Shown here: piece by piece, positions 47,208 through 54,960 of the stretch
Position numbering within the stretch: the first letter of the stretch is position 1
How the letters are laid out: every line of letters starts with the position of its first letter
Assembly (NCBI RefSeq): GCF_017310505.1
Contig: NZ_CP065957.1
Coordinates: 1,736,001-1,800,000, forward strand
Direction: 5' to 3'
DNA length: 64,000 bases
DNA from: Methylacidiphilum caldifontis
Lineage (GTDB): Bacteria > Verrucomicrobiota > Verrucomicrobiia > Methylacidiphilales > Methylacidiphilaceae
The notes under the pieces: generated by a model
Database searches by the model: none
What the model was told of the DNA's origin: nothing
What the model saw: only the letters and a program-made list of their open reading frames with translations
Translations under genes and position numbers: made by a program

Positions 47208-48225
47208 GAATCAAACCTGGTAACCGGGTAAGGAGTTCGGGTGGATCTGCAATTTGATCTTGTAGCTGTCCGCAATAGAAAATACGGATGATGTAACCAT
47301 AAAACTTCTGGTTTTGAACAGGTCGTTCCAGTTTATAATTTATGCGTAGAATCTCTGTTTGATGAATGGTCCATGTAGGAAGGGGATTTTCAAAAGCGCT
47401 GGTGATCTTTGCATTTGATTGAAGAATTATGCCCTTGTCTATCTCATCATAGATATAAATTTGATAACGGATCTGTTTGGGATCTATCCGTATGGAAGGA
47501 TCAGTCAAAAGAATAGGTATCCGTAGCGTAACTTCTTGACCCCATGGAGAATTGGATAAATTACTCTTCTCCACTCGAATTTTTTCTAGGCTTAACGTTT
47601 TGCCTATACCATAGCTACCTTTAAGAGAAGAAGGAATAAGGGATGGGGCTAAAGGATCTTTTTTAGTCTGGTTTTTTAGAGCTGAAATCTTTTGATGAGC
47701 TGTTTTATATAACAAATCTGATTTTTTGTCCAGATTAGCAATCTTGCTCCAATAGATATAAGCTCTTTCGCTGTCTTTTTGACGTTCAGCAAGTTGAGCT
47801 TGTCTCATAAGTACCTCAAAATTTTTAGGATCTACTTCTTCGGCACTGTTAAGTGCATCATGAGCAAGATTAAGATCCCCTTCTTTTTCAAAACGTTCAG
47901 CATCTTTAATAAAAGCATCGAGTTTTTCCTCTTTGCTTTCTTTGACTAAATTAGAAAAATCTTTTTTGAGTTCTTTATAGTGGATTGCAGGTAAATCAGG
48001 CGGTTTGGGAGAAAGAAATGTAGGTAATTGGAAAGATCGGTTAGAGGCTAGCCGATCTTTTTTGGAAACATGATCGAAAACATAATGTCTTAACCAAAAT
48101 ATGGATAGAAGAGAAAAGACCTGAATAAAAACAACTATGATAACAAGCCTAACCGCCCAAGCATATATGGGAGGTGATAGATGCTTGGAATTCCTTTCTT
48201 TGGAAGATTGCTTAACTGCAGACAT
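47197..48225 (-). CDS. Single-pass membrane protein with TPR-like region
   Basis: This 342-residue protein has one membrane segment near residues 25-47 (VRLVIIVVFIQVFSLLSIFWL), placing the rest outside the cytoplasm or in a periplasmic loop. Residues 100-190 form a TPR-like helical stretch (AERFEKEGDLNLAHDALNSAEEVDPKNFEVLMRQ). A beta-rich C-terminal domain (about 220-335) follows, ending in an Ile/Tyr-rich sheet pattern. I do not recognise the family. It is divergent from the sigma factor operon, and a link to it is only positional. Confidence 0.65.
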   Translation of the reverse strand: MSAVKQSSKERNSKHLSPPIYAWAVRLVIIVVFIQVFSLLSIFWLRHYVFDHVSKKDRLASNRSFQLPTFLSPKPPDLPAIHYKELKKDFSNLVKESKEEKLDAFIKDAERFEKEGDLNLAHDALNSAEEVDPKNFEVLMRQAQLAERQKDSERAYIYWSKIANLDKKSDLLYKTAHQKISALKNQTKKDPLAPSLIPSSLKGSYGIGKTLSLEKIRVEKSNLSNSPWGQEVTLRIPILLTDPSIRIDPKQIRYQIYIYDEIDKGIILQSNAKITSAFENPLPTWTIHQTEILRINYKLERPVQNQKFYGYIIRIFYCGQLQDQIADPPELLTRLPGLIPKM

Positions 48226-48394
48226 GAATTGGGCCGAATTTTATGGATAAAACGAAAAAAAGGCAAGTATCTTTTCTTTTTTCAGTATTTTTATCCTTAT
48301 AATCCTTTTTTTCTTAAGCTTGAAGAAAAATTATGACTTGATTTCTATATGTTGTCTATTTTAATCTATAAAAAACTTACCCAATATTGAGATA

Positions 48395-49009
48395 ATGGAA
48401 AAAGCCATCCCTGAAGTCGGAGCACGCTCGCCTACTGATCAGGAGCTTATCCTGAGGATGAAATCTGGAGAATTAGAAGCTTTTGATGTTTTAGTCGAGC
48501 GATATCAAAAAAGATTGTACAGAGTTATTTATGGAGTTTTGCTCCACCATGAAGATACCAGTGATGTCTTAATGGAGACTTTTCTCAAGGCATATAAAAA
48601 TATCGGTAGTTTTCGTATAGGTGCTTCTTTTTACACATGGATTTATCGGATAGCGATAAATACGGCTATTAGTTTTAAAAGGAAAACGAAATTTTCACCC
48701 CAACCCTTTCCTTATTTTCCCGATGACGAAGAAGGACAGTTAGAAAAAGAGTTTGTTGATTATCGCTCTGGAGAACAAGCTGTAAGGCAAATGGAAATAA
48801 AAGAGTTGGGTAAAATTTTAAATGACGCTTTATCCAAGCTTTCTGAAAAGCATAGGGCCGTAGTTGTTCTGTTTGATCTTGAGGAACTAAGTCATTCAGA
48901 AATTGCAAAAATTATGGGTTGTTCAGAAGGAACTATTCGCTCTAGGTTGTTTTATGCCCATAAACAACTACAAAAGATTTTGAAAAAAGATAATAACTTT
49001 ATAACTTAA
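48395..49009 (+). CDS. ECF-type RNA polymerase sigma factor
   Basis: This 204-residue sigma70-family protein has regions 2 and 4 only, i.e. an extracytoplasmic-function sigma. Region 2 spans about residues 22-100 (FDVLVERYQKRLYRVIYG, then AYKNIGSFRIGASFYTWIYR). Region 4 spans about 140-195 (LSEKHRAVVVLFDLEELSHS, then EIAKIMGCSEGTIRSRLFYA). It is the first of four genes that include a membrane protein, an HtrA-like pseudoprotease and an OmpA-like protein. These suggest control of an envelope response. Confidence 0.92.
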   Translation: MEKAIPEVGARSPTDQELILRMKSGELEAFDVLVERYQKRLYRVIYGVLLHHEDTSDVLMETFLKAYKNIGSFRIGASFYTWIYRIAINTAISFKRKTKFSPQPFPYFPDDEEGQLEKEFVDYRSGEQAVRQMEIKELGKILNDALSKLSEKHRAVVVLFDLEELSHSEIAKIMGCSEGTIRSRLFYAHKQLQKILKKDNNFIT

Positions 49010-49053
49010 AACAAAGAGACAAGGAGAATAGTAATAATATTGGAGGCCTTGAT

Positions 49054-49587
49054 ATGGAGATGAAAAGTCAGGACAGTGTGGAGATGGAACTGCTAAAAAA
49101 AAGAATAAAAGAACATTTGGAACAGAATGTGGAAAAATATGTTTCAGCTGATTATTTCGAACATCTGCATAAAAGCCTTCATCGTCGACTCAGAGTAGAG
49201 ATGATTAAAAACAAGACCTTTTTAGAAATAGTTTTTGAGAAAATGCAAGGGTTATTTGATTCCGAAAGAATGGTCGTGTTTCGAGTAGTTTTTGCAGGAA
49301 TTTTTCTTTTTGTTAGTTTTTTAACTATCATGGATATAGGGTTTTCAAATCGATCTTCCAATCTCTCTTCTTCTCTAAGTACAAAATATTTGCTAACTAC
49401 TCATAGGAGTGAGGAACCTAAACAACCTTCACAAACTCTTTCTCCTTCTTCTCCGTCTTTAGTGCCTCCAAAACAGTCCTTAGAAGTTGAATCGACTAAA
49501 CTTTCCCCGGGTTTATCCGATTCTCAGGATCCTCAATCATTTATTCATGACAGCCTTACTCACTATGAAGCGATGGTGGCTTTTTAA
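49054..49587 (+). CDS. Putative membrane anti-sigma factor
   Basis: This 177-residue protein has a cytoplasmic helical N-terminus (residues 1-72, Lys/Glu-rich, with HLHKSLHRRLR), one membrane segment near 76-96 (VVFRVVFAGIFLFVSFLTIM) and a Ser/Pro/Thr-rich extracytoplasmic tail. I do not recognise the family. Its position 44 nt after an ECF sigma gene and its topology are those of an anti-sigma factor. It lacks the HxxxCxxC zinc motif. The 3' end overlaps the next gene by 23 nt. Confidence 0.55.
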   Translation: MEMKSQDSVEMELLKKRIKEHLEQNVEKYVSADYFEHLHKSLHRRLRVEMIKNKTFLEIVFEKMQGLFDSERMVVFRVVFAGIFLFVSFLTIMDIGFSNRSSNLSSSLSTKYLLTTHRSEEPKQPSQTLSPSSPSLVPPKQSLEVESTKLSPGLSDSQDPQSFIHDSLTHYEAMVAF

Positions 49588-50683
49588 GATTTTGTCCTTT
49601 AAGTTATCTTTGCTTTTTTTTTTCTTTTTAACATTAAGGGTTCCGGTTGTTTTAGGTTCTGAGAGCCTTTTCGATACAATTGGAAAAGAAGTCAATAGGA
49701 TTTTTGAAAATAACAAATCGGCGGTGGTTCGTGTCCGTGTCGAGAAAAGAGGGGGAGCAAAGATTTATTGTTCAGGATTTTTCATAGATTCTCAAGGGAC
49801 ATTGATTACGGCTTCTGGCGGTGGTGGTCAGGCCAGCGATGCTCTTTTCTATGTGGATTATCAAAACCAATGGCATTTGGCCAGAACGCTAGGTGTTGAT
49901 GAACGCAGTGGAGTAGCTGTTCTTCAGTTAATGGATGGGCAAAAACCTTTCCCCTATCTTAAACTGGCTAAAAATATTGATATTTCTACGGGTACGCCAA
50001 TTGTGGGTATCGGTTTTCCTTATAATCTTCCCTCCTCTCCTTCTTTTGGCTTGATTGTAGGCAAAGAATGTGAATATTTGAACCATTTTTTCCCAACCAC
50101 TCATTTGAGGGTCAACACAAGAATTAATCCTGGTCAGATTGGAGGCCCACTCATTAATTCAAAAGGTCTGGTTATTGGAATGATTTCTCTAAGTGTAAAA
50201 GATGAGGAATGGAGTTATGCCCTTCCAAGCAATGCGATTAAGAAGGTCGTTGATGATATCAATCATTTTGGAAAGGTGAGATATGGGTGGGTCGGAGTAG
50301 CCGTCACGAAACTGGGCAGAGAAGATACAGAGGGTAAGGTGGTTGTGGCTCGACTTTTCCCCAATACACCTGTTACAGGAAGTGGTTTACGTGAAGGAGA
50401 TGTGGTCGTTTCGATTAATGGTAAGAAAATAGAGAACCTGTCGGATGTGATGGATGCATCGTTTTTCGTTTCCGTGGGTCAAAGAATTCCCGTAAGGGTG
50501 ATTAGGGATGGCAAGCCTTTGCTTTTCGAATTTTTAGTTGGAGAAAGACCAATTGATACCCCTTCAGGTTCCACCATATTACCAAACAGTCCAGAGGAGT
50601 TGAAAAAAACATGGACAAATACTCTGCCTGTAAGCACAGCTCCTTTATCCTCTCCTATTGAAAAAACAACGAGTTCTCATTGA
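49565..50683 (+). CDS. HtrA/DegP-like pseudoprotease with PDZ domain
   Basis: This 372-residue protein has a signal peptide (residues 1-31), a trypsin-like HtrA domain (about 35-230) and one PDZ domain (about 245-345, GLREGDVVVSINGKKIENLS). All three catalytic positions are replaced. The His of TNNHVV is Gly85 in ITASGGGG, the Asp of TDLAVL is Gly116 in RSGVAVL, and the Ser of GNSGGPL is Ile192 in PGQIGGPL. Spacing between these sites matches DegP. It should bind peptides but not cut them. The start at 49565 gives a proper signal peptide; a frame back to 49487 is longer but poor. It probably forms an envelope sensor with the upstream sigma and membrane genes. Confidence 0.85.
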   Translation: MKRWWLFKILSFKLSLLFFFFLTLRVPVVLGSESLFDTIGKEVNRIFENNKSAVVRVRVEKRGGAKIYCSGFFIDSQGTLITASGGGGQASDALFYVDYQNQWHLARTLGVDERSGVAVLQLMDGQKPFPYLKLAKNIDISTGTPIVGIGFPYNLPSSPSFGLIVGKECEYLNHFFPTTHLRVNTRINPGQIGGPLINSKGLVIGMISLSVKDEEWSYALPSNAIKKVVDDINHFGKVRYGWVGVAVTKLGREDTEGKVVVARLFPNTPVTGSGLREGDVVVSINGKKIENLSDVMDASFFVSVGQRIPVRVIRDGKPLLFEFLVGERPIDTPSGSTILPNSPEELKKTWTNTLPVSTAPLSSPIEKTTSSH

Positions 50684-50740
50684 TTTGGTTAGAATTTTTT
50701 CTATACTTGTTGATTTTGTTTAAAGGGGTATTTTTAAGAA

Positions 50741-51670
50741 ATGGATCAAAAACCATCAATTGTTTCAGTTAAAGTACAGAGGAAAAAACAATCGGTATTT
50801 CCAGCAGGAGGGATTGGCGCGGTTTTTTTCTGGGTATCTTTAAGTGTTTTTTTGGGTGCAACTGCCATATATTTTTATGGTCAATATATTTCTTTAGAAA
50901 AGACCGTAAGAGTGCTTAAGGAGGAAGATGAGCTTTTAAAACAAGAAAATAACAAGCAAAGAGCCGTCGTCGATCAACTTCAAGCCGAGCTGGCTCAAAC
51001 GGGTAGTTTATTAAGGAGCCAGGAAGAGCTTCTTGAGAAAACAACCCAGTCTCTTAAAGCTGTTGAATCAAAAAAAGGAGAGGAAGAGGCGGTTTCTGCT
51101 AAAGAAAACTTTTCAATTATAAACGAAATCGCTCAGAAATTAAAAATGACTTTTGCAGAACAAATTCAGCAGGGAGAGTCTTTTATTATAGAACAGCCGA
51201 AAAGTATAATCGTGCGATTCAATAAAAGTATACTCTTTGGTTATGGGGGTGTTAAAATTAGCAATATAGGTAGAACTCTTCTTAAAAAATTGATAACCGA
51301 TATCAAACCTTTCTTGGATCATTCAAAAGACTTGCGAATCGAAGTTTGTTCATATACGGATAATGATCCACCTGCCCTAGAAGTCCAGAATTTTTATCCT
51401 ACGAACTGGGAAATATCAGCCATTCGATCCGCCGCAGTGATTAGAACACTTATCCAATTAAGTCAACTTCCCGAAGATATTTTTTCGCTTGCTGCTGGGG
51501 GTGAAACCAAACCCATAGCGGATAACAATGTTCCGGAGGGGAAAGAAAAAAATAGAAGGGTAGAAATTATTATTTACCCTGAAATAAGACATTCAGATTT
51601 TAAAGCCACAGTCAAGCCCACTTCTTTAGAAAAAGAAAATCCAGCCAAACTTCAGGGTAGTGGAGAATAA
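50741..51670 (+). CDS. OmpA/MotB-like protein with membrane anchor and coiled coil
   Basis: This 309-residue protein has an N-terminal membrane segment (about residues 26-48), a coiled coil at about 50-110 (KTVRVLKEEDELLKQENNKQ) and a C-terminal OmpA-like peptidoglycan-binding domain (about 165-285). The domain carries IEVCSYTDNDPP, NWEISAIRSAAVIRTLI and the closing KNRRVEIII. It is anchored in the inner membrane and would reach the cell wall, like MotB, but no motA or flagellar gene is nearby. It follows the HtrA-like gene by 57 nt. Confidence 0.82.
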   Translation: MDQKPSIVSVKVQRKKQSVFPAGGIGAVFFWVSLSVFLGATAIYFYGQYISLEKTVRVLKEEDELLKQENNKQRAVVDQLQAELAQTGSLLRSQEELLEKTTQSLKAVESKKGEEEAVSAKENFSIINEIAQKLKMTFAEQIQQGESFIIEQPKSIIVRFNKSILFGYGGVKISNIGRTLLKKLITDIKPFLDHSKDLRIEVCSYTDNDPPALEVQNFYPTNWEISAIRSAAVIRTLIQLSQLPEDIFSLAAGGETKPIADNNVPEGKEKNRRVEIIIYPEIRHSDFKATVKPTSLEKENPAKLQGSGE

Positions 51671-51729
51671 TTTATAAAGAGATTAAAGGAAATAACGCTT
51701 TCTCAATCAAAAAGTTTCAAAGGATAAAA

Positions 51730-51915
51730 TCAATAAAAGGAAGAATACAATTTCAGTCGGGCTTCTTTTGCTTTCCTTCTTCTCCGATTGCAAGGTTTTT
51801 CAAATGCTTTTCTTAGCCTTGCTTCTCTAAGCGTTCCTTCGCGATCGAGTTTTCTTTTTAATCGCCGTAAAGCTTTATCAATGGATTCTCCCTTCTTTAC
51901 TTTAACTTCTGTCAT
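51730..51915 (-). CDS. rpsU: 30S ribosomal protein S21
   Basis: This small, very basic S21 of 61 residues has the family pattern VKKGESIDKALRRLKRKLDR followed by RLRKAFEKPCNRRRRKAKEAR. S21 assists mRNA binding on the 30S subunit. AAAGGAAC lies just before the ATG. It is a single gene on the minus strand, convergent with the OmpA-like gene. Confidence 0.94.
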   Translation of the reverse strand: MTEVKVKKGESIDKALRRLKRKLDREGTLREARLRKAFEKPCNRRRRKAKEARLKLYSSFY

Positions 51916-52199
51916 ATGTTCCTTTCAGTAATCCATAACTTATCGTCATAAATAAACATTTTCAACATTCGTTATATTGAACAAAGCCATCTTAACATGG
52001 GGAAAATACTAAATGACAGATAAAACAAAAAAGGCAAGTGTTTTTGTAGTCGTTTTTTCGATTTATGCGGCAAAAAGGAATAAGATTTCCGTTTTTTTAC
52101 CTTCCTTATTTGTTAGTAATCAAACTCTGGATCAAAAAAGAAGGATTGAAAAAAGCTATGGTTTTGATACTACCTTTAGGTCTTTTGGGAAACGGTTAG

Positions 52200-53207
52200 T
52201 CAATTGCTATTGCATTGCATTGAGTTTGGTATTAAGGCAAGGGCTCCTTGTACCTTTCCTTCCCTAAGTCTTTGAAGAGCGTTATTGGCCTCGCTTAAAG
52301 GAAAAGTTTGAACTTGTGTTTGTATTTTGAGTTGCGATGCTATTTTAAAAAATTCTTCTCCATCTTTTCTAGAAAGATTAGCCACAGAAACAATTTTTCT
52401 TTCTTCCCATAAAATTTTATAGGGAAAAGAGGGTATATCGCTCATGTATATTCCTGCACATACGACTGTCCCTCCTTTTTCTATGGCACGGAGGGCTTGT
52501 GGAACTAAGGATCCTACGGGGGCAAAAATAATGGCTACATCCAGGGGAACTGGAGGCAGAGTTGTGGAGTCCCCTGACCATACTGCGCCTAAAGAAAGTG
52601 AGAAATTCTGGCTTTCTATATCTCCAGGTTTTGAAAAAGCATAAATGGCTTTTTTTTGATAATTGGCAATCTGAATTAGAATGTGAGCAGCCGCTCCAAA
52701 GCCATAGAAACCTATTCGGTCAGATTTTTCTGCATGCTTGTAGGAGCGAAACCCAATTAATCCAGCACACAAAAGAGGGGCAGCTTCTTCGTCGGTATAT
52801 AGTGAAGGAATAGGAAAGCAAAACCTTTCGTCAGCTTTTATCCATTCTGCATAGCCTCCATCCCGGGTATAACCTGTAAATTCAGGCTGATCGCACAAAT
52901 TTTCTCTTCCTGAACTACAGAATTTACATTGACCGCAAGTTTTGCCTAACCAAGGAACTCCCACCCTTTCTCCAATTGAAAATTTAGTTGCACCTGGTCC
53001 CCGTTTTCTTACAATCCCAATGACTTCGTGTCCAGGAATAAGGTTGGGCTTGGGGTTGGGCAATTCCCCATCAACTACATGAAGATCTGTTCTACATATC
53101 CCACATACAAGTACTTCTAGAAGAATTTCACCTGGACCTGGTTCAGGGATGGGAACGTCCTTTAGAACTAATGGACTTTTGGGTCTTTCAAGGACCATTG
53201 CTTTCAT
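52200..53207 (-). CDS. Zinc-dependent alcohol dehydrogenase
   Basis: This 335-residue medium-chain dehydrogenase has catalytic zinc ligands in VCGICRTDLHV and PGHEVIG and four structural-zinc cysteines in CGQCKFCSSGRENLC. The Rossmann fold starts at RIGFYGFGAAAHI, where the usual GxGxxG reads GFGAAA. It probably oxidises a short-chain alcohol or reduces an aldehyde. It is divergent from a host-attachment-family gene across a 135-bp gap that holds an inverted repeat. Confidence 0.88.
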   Translation of the reverse strand: MKAMVLERPKSPLVLKDVPIPEPGPGEILLEVLVCGICRTDLHVVDGELPNPKPNLIPGHEVIGIVRKRGPGATKFSIGERVGVPWLGKTCGQCKFCSSGRENLCDQPEFTGYTRDGGYAEWIKADERFCFPIPSLYTDEEAAPLLCAGLIGFRSYKHAEKSDRIGFYGFGAAAHILIQIANYQKKAIYAFSKPGDIESQNFSLSLGAVWSGDSTTLPPVPLDVAIIFAPVGSLVPQALRAIEKGGTVVCAGIYMSDIPSFPYKILWEERKIVSVANLSRKDGEEFFKIASQLKIQTQVQTFPLSEANNALQRLREGKVQGALALIPNSMQCNSN

Positions 53208-53250
53208 TGAAAGTTGACTACAATGTATAATTCTTACAAGAAAGGATAAA

Positions 53251-53302
53251 CAAGAGTAATTTACTCTTGCATTTTATACAATTATAACAAAAAATTACTC
53301 TT
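53251..53302. promoter_or_regulatory. Palindromic operator candidate with third half-site
   Basis: CAAGAGTAA-T-TTACTCTTG at 53251-53269 is a perfect inverted repeat. The half-site TTACTCTT recurs at 53295-53302. All three copies lie in the gap between the divergent alcohol dehydrogenase and host-attachment-family genes, as expected for a regulator binding region. The palindrome is not followed by a T-run on the minus strand, so a terminator is less likely. Confidence 0.45.
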
Positions 53303-53342
53303 TTCAAATTTCGGAACGAATAAAAGACACAAAAAGGCGGAT

Positions 53343-53795
53343 ATGCGATTAGACATAATCATTGTAGCCGATCTTGGCCAGATTAAAGCATACAAGATTA
53401 CAAAAGACGAACTTACAACTAACTCTCATGCTCAACTTATAGATGATCAGATCATTGAAATGGGTAGAAAAAAACTGAAGGACATTGATACCGACAAACA
53501 GGGGGAGTTTGCTGTAGTCAGTTATCCTTTAACCGGTGAAAGATCGGTAGGCGAAAGACATAATGAGAAACTTGAAATTCGAAGAAAATTGATTTGTGAA
53601 TTATCTAAAACAATCAACCTGATTATTAAAAAATACAATCCTGCAGCTTGGGCATTATCAGCAGGTTCAGAAATTCTGCCAAGGATTATAGAAAAGCTTG
53701 ATCCAGCGACAAAAAAAACTCTTTTAAAGACGATTCCAGCAGATTTAACTAAAATCGATAAAACCGAGATATTAGAACGATTTGGCATCAAATAA
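53343..53795 (+). CDS. Host-attachment family protein (eRF1-like fold)
   Basis: This 150-residue protein resembles the family annotated as 'protein required for attachment to host cells'. It shows IIVADLGQIKAYKI at the N-terminus, a central WALSAGSEILPRIIEKL and the closing ADLTKIDKTEILERF. The real function of this family is unclear and the name comes from one experimental system. The ATG follows AAAAAGGCGGAT, a reasonable ribosome-binding site. It is divergent from the alcohol dehydrogenase. Confidence 0.6.
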   Translation: MRLDIIIVADLGQIKAYKITKDELTTNSHAQLIDDQIIEMGRKKLKDIDTDKQGEFAVVSYPLTGERSVGERHNEKLEIRRKLICELSKTINLIIKKYNPAAWALSAGSEILPRIIEKLDPATKKTLLKTIPADLTKIDKTEILERFGIK

Positions 53796-53957
53796 GGCCT
53801 ATATTCTTTTTCTTAGAATAGAATGAAGTGCGTGTGAGTATCCTCTTCTGGGTAAAAGGATAATGCGTTTTTTTCTCTAAAAAATAGCTCCTAGGCTTTC
53901 TTGATAGATCCATAGTACCATTAATAGAGCGCGTTTAGTCCATGGAACAATCCAAAT
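53796..53957. other. Spacer before the TnpB remnant
   Basis: I see no gene or recognised site in these bases. They may be eroded sequence from the body of the inserted element, since the TnpB frame is closed by a TAG at 53925. Confidence 0.3.
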
Positions 53958-54146
53958 AGAATACAGCTTTCAGTGAGAAAGGGGATTTGCCCACACTGTG
54001 GTGAAAGCCATGACCGGGAAATGAATGTGGCTAGAAATCTTCTAGCTTATATGGCCTGGTTAGCCCAAACGGTCCTGAGGCGAGTTCTGCCAGATGTGAA
54101 ACCTGTGGGGAGGAAGACTCTGGCGCAGGTTACAAGAGCTGCGTGA
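53958..54146 (+). pseudogene. TnpB (IS200/IS605 family) C-terminal remnant
   Basis: The frame reads a short lead ending QLSVRKG, then the zinc-ribbon and nuclease end of TnpB, CPHCGESHDREMNVARNLLAY, and stops with TGA at 54144. The CxxC followed by HDRxxNxAxN is diagnostic of TnpB, the RNA-guided nuclease ancestor of Cas12. Nearly all of the protein, including the first catalytic Asp and the first CxxC, is missing. The gene is dead. No TnpA gene is nearby. Confidence 0.75.
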
Positions 54147-54306
54147 AACCGGCCTCGATGAAGCGGGAAGTCAGCTTCGTTCCTGTATGGGCAGTAATAG
54201 GCAAGGCTAGTGCAACGGCAATGACTCTGTTCGAATCCGTTTGTCTCTGGATTAAATTTTATTTTAACTGTATGACATTCAACAGCTAAAGGATGGGACT
54301 GGACTT
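54147..54306 (+). mobile_element. Probable right-end remnant of the IS605-type element
   Basis: Just past the TnpB stop, the bases around 54165-54200 (CTTCGTTCCTGTATGGGCAGTAAT) look like a decayed version of the hairpin found at the right end of such elements. In intact elements that region also encodes the guide (omega) RNA scaffold. The rest up to deoC is featureless. The boundary is uncertain. Confidence 0.35.
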
Positions 54307-54951
54307 TTATTGTAAAATAGAAAGAGCATGAGAAGTCCCAATTCGAGTGGCACCTGCTTCAATAAGATCGAGAGCAAATTGTTTAGAACGAATGCCACCA
54401 GAGGCTTTTATTCCAACTCCTGGGGGTAATATGGACTTGAGAAAATAGATATCTTTTATATCTACTCCTCGGGGACCATAACCAGTAGATGTTTTTATAA
54501 ACTTTGCTCCTCCCTGGATAGCTGCATAAGTTGCTTTTTCTATCTCAGAGGGATTGAAATATCCAGTCTCAATTATCGCTTTTAGTACTTTTCCATTCGC
54601 TACCTCGCAAATAGCTTTGACTTCTTTTTCTATGATTTCCCAACGGTTAATGGAGATTGCCCAAAGGGGAAGAACAAGATCGAGTTCATCGGCTCCATCT
54701 TTAATAGCTTCGAAAGCCTCAAGTGTTTTCACTGCAGTCTTATTGGCACCTAGAGGAAAGCCAATCACAGTAGTTATTTTGACTGGACTGTTATGGAGTA
54801 ATTGAGTAGCCACAGAAACCCAACAAGGCTGTATACAGACAGAATAAAAGCCGTATTTTTTAGCCTCTTCACAATGTTTAACGATGTCCTGATCTAAAGC
54901 ATTTGGACGAAGCAAGGTAGAATCTATAAAAGTGGCCAGCGCCGCGGTCAT
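54307..54951 (-). CDS. deoC: Deoxyribose-phosphate aldolase
   Basis: DeoC splits deoxyribose-5-phosphate into glyceraldehyde-3-phosphate and acetaldehyde in deoxynucleoside catabolism. The 214-residue TIM barrel has the Schiff-base Lys in FIKTSTGYGPRG, the ADELDLVLPL segment with its conserved Asp, and a second Lys in GVGIKASGGIRS. It lies 9 nt after an unrecognised gene on the same strand, which hints at a shared nucleoside role. The acetaldehyde product could feed the alcohol or aldehyde dehydrogenases in the window. Confidence 0.93.
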   Translation of the reverse strand: MTAALATFIDSTLLRPNALDQDIVKHCEEAKKYGFYSVCIQPCWVSVATQLLHNSPVKITTVIGFPLGANKTAVKTLEAFEAIKDGADELDLVLPLWAISINRWEIIEKEVKAICEVANGKVLKAIIETGYFNPSEIEKATYAAIQGGAKFIKTSTGYGPRGVDIKDIYFLKSILPPGVGIKASGGIRSKQFALDLIEAGATRIGTSHALSILQ

Positions 54952-54960
54952 AAAAGCCCC

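Noticed and set aside
52013-52267. 84-residue open frame on the plus strand
   Set aside because: It overlaps the 3' end of the alcohol dehydrogenase by 68 nt, has no recognisable domain and its composition looks like translated spacer. GGGGA before the ATG is weak support.
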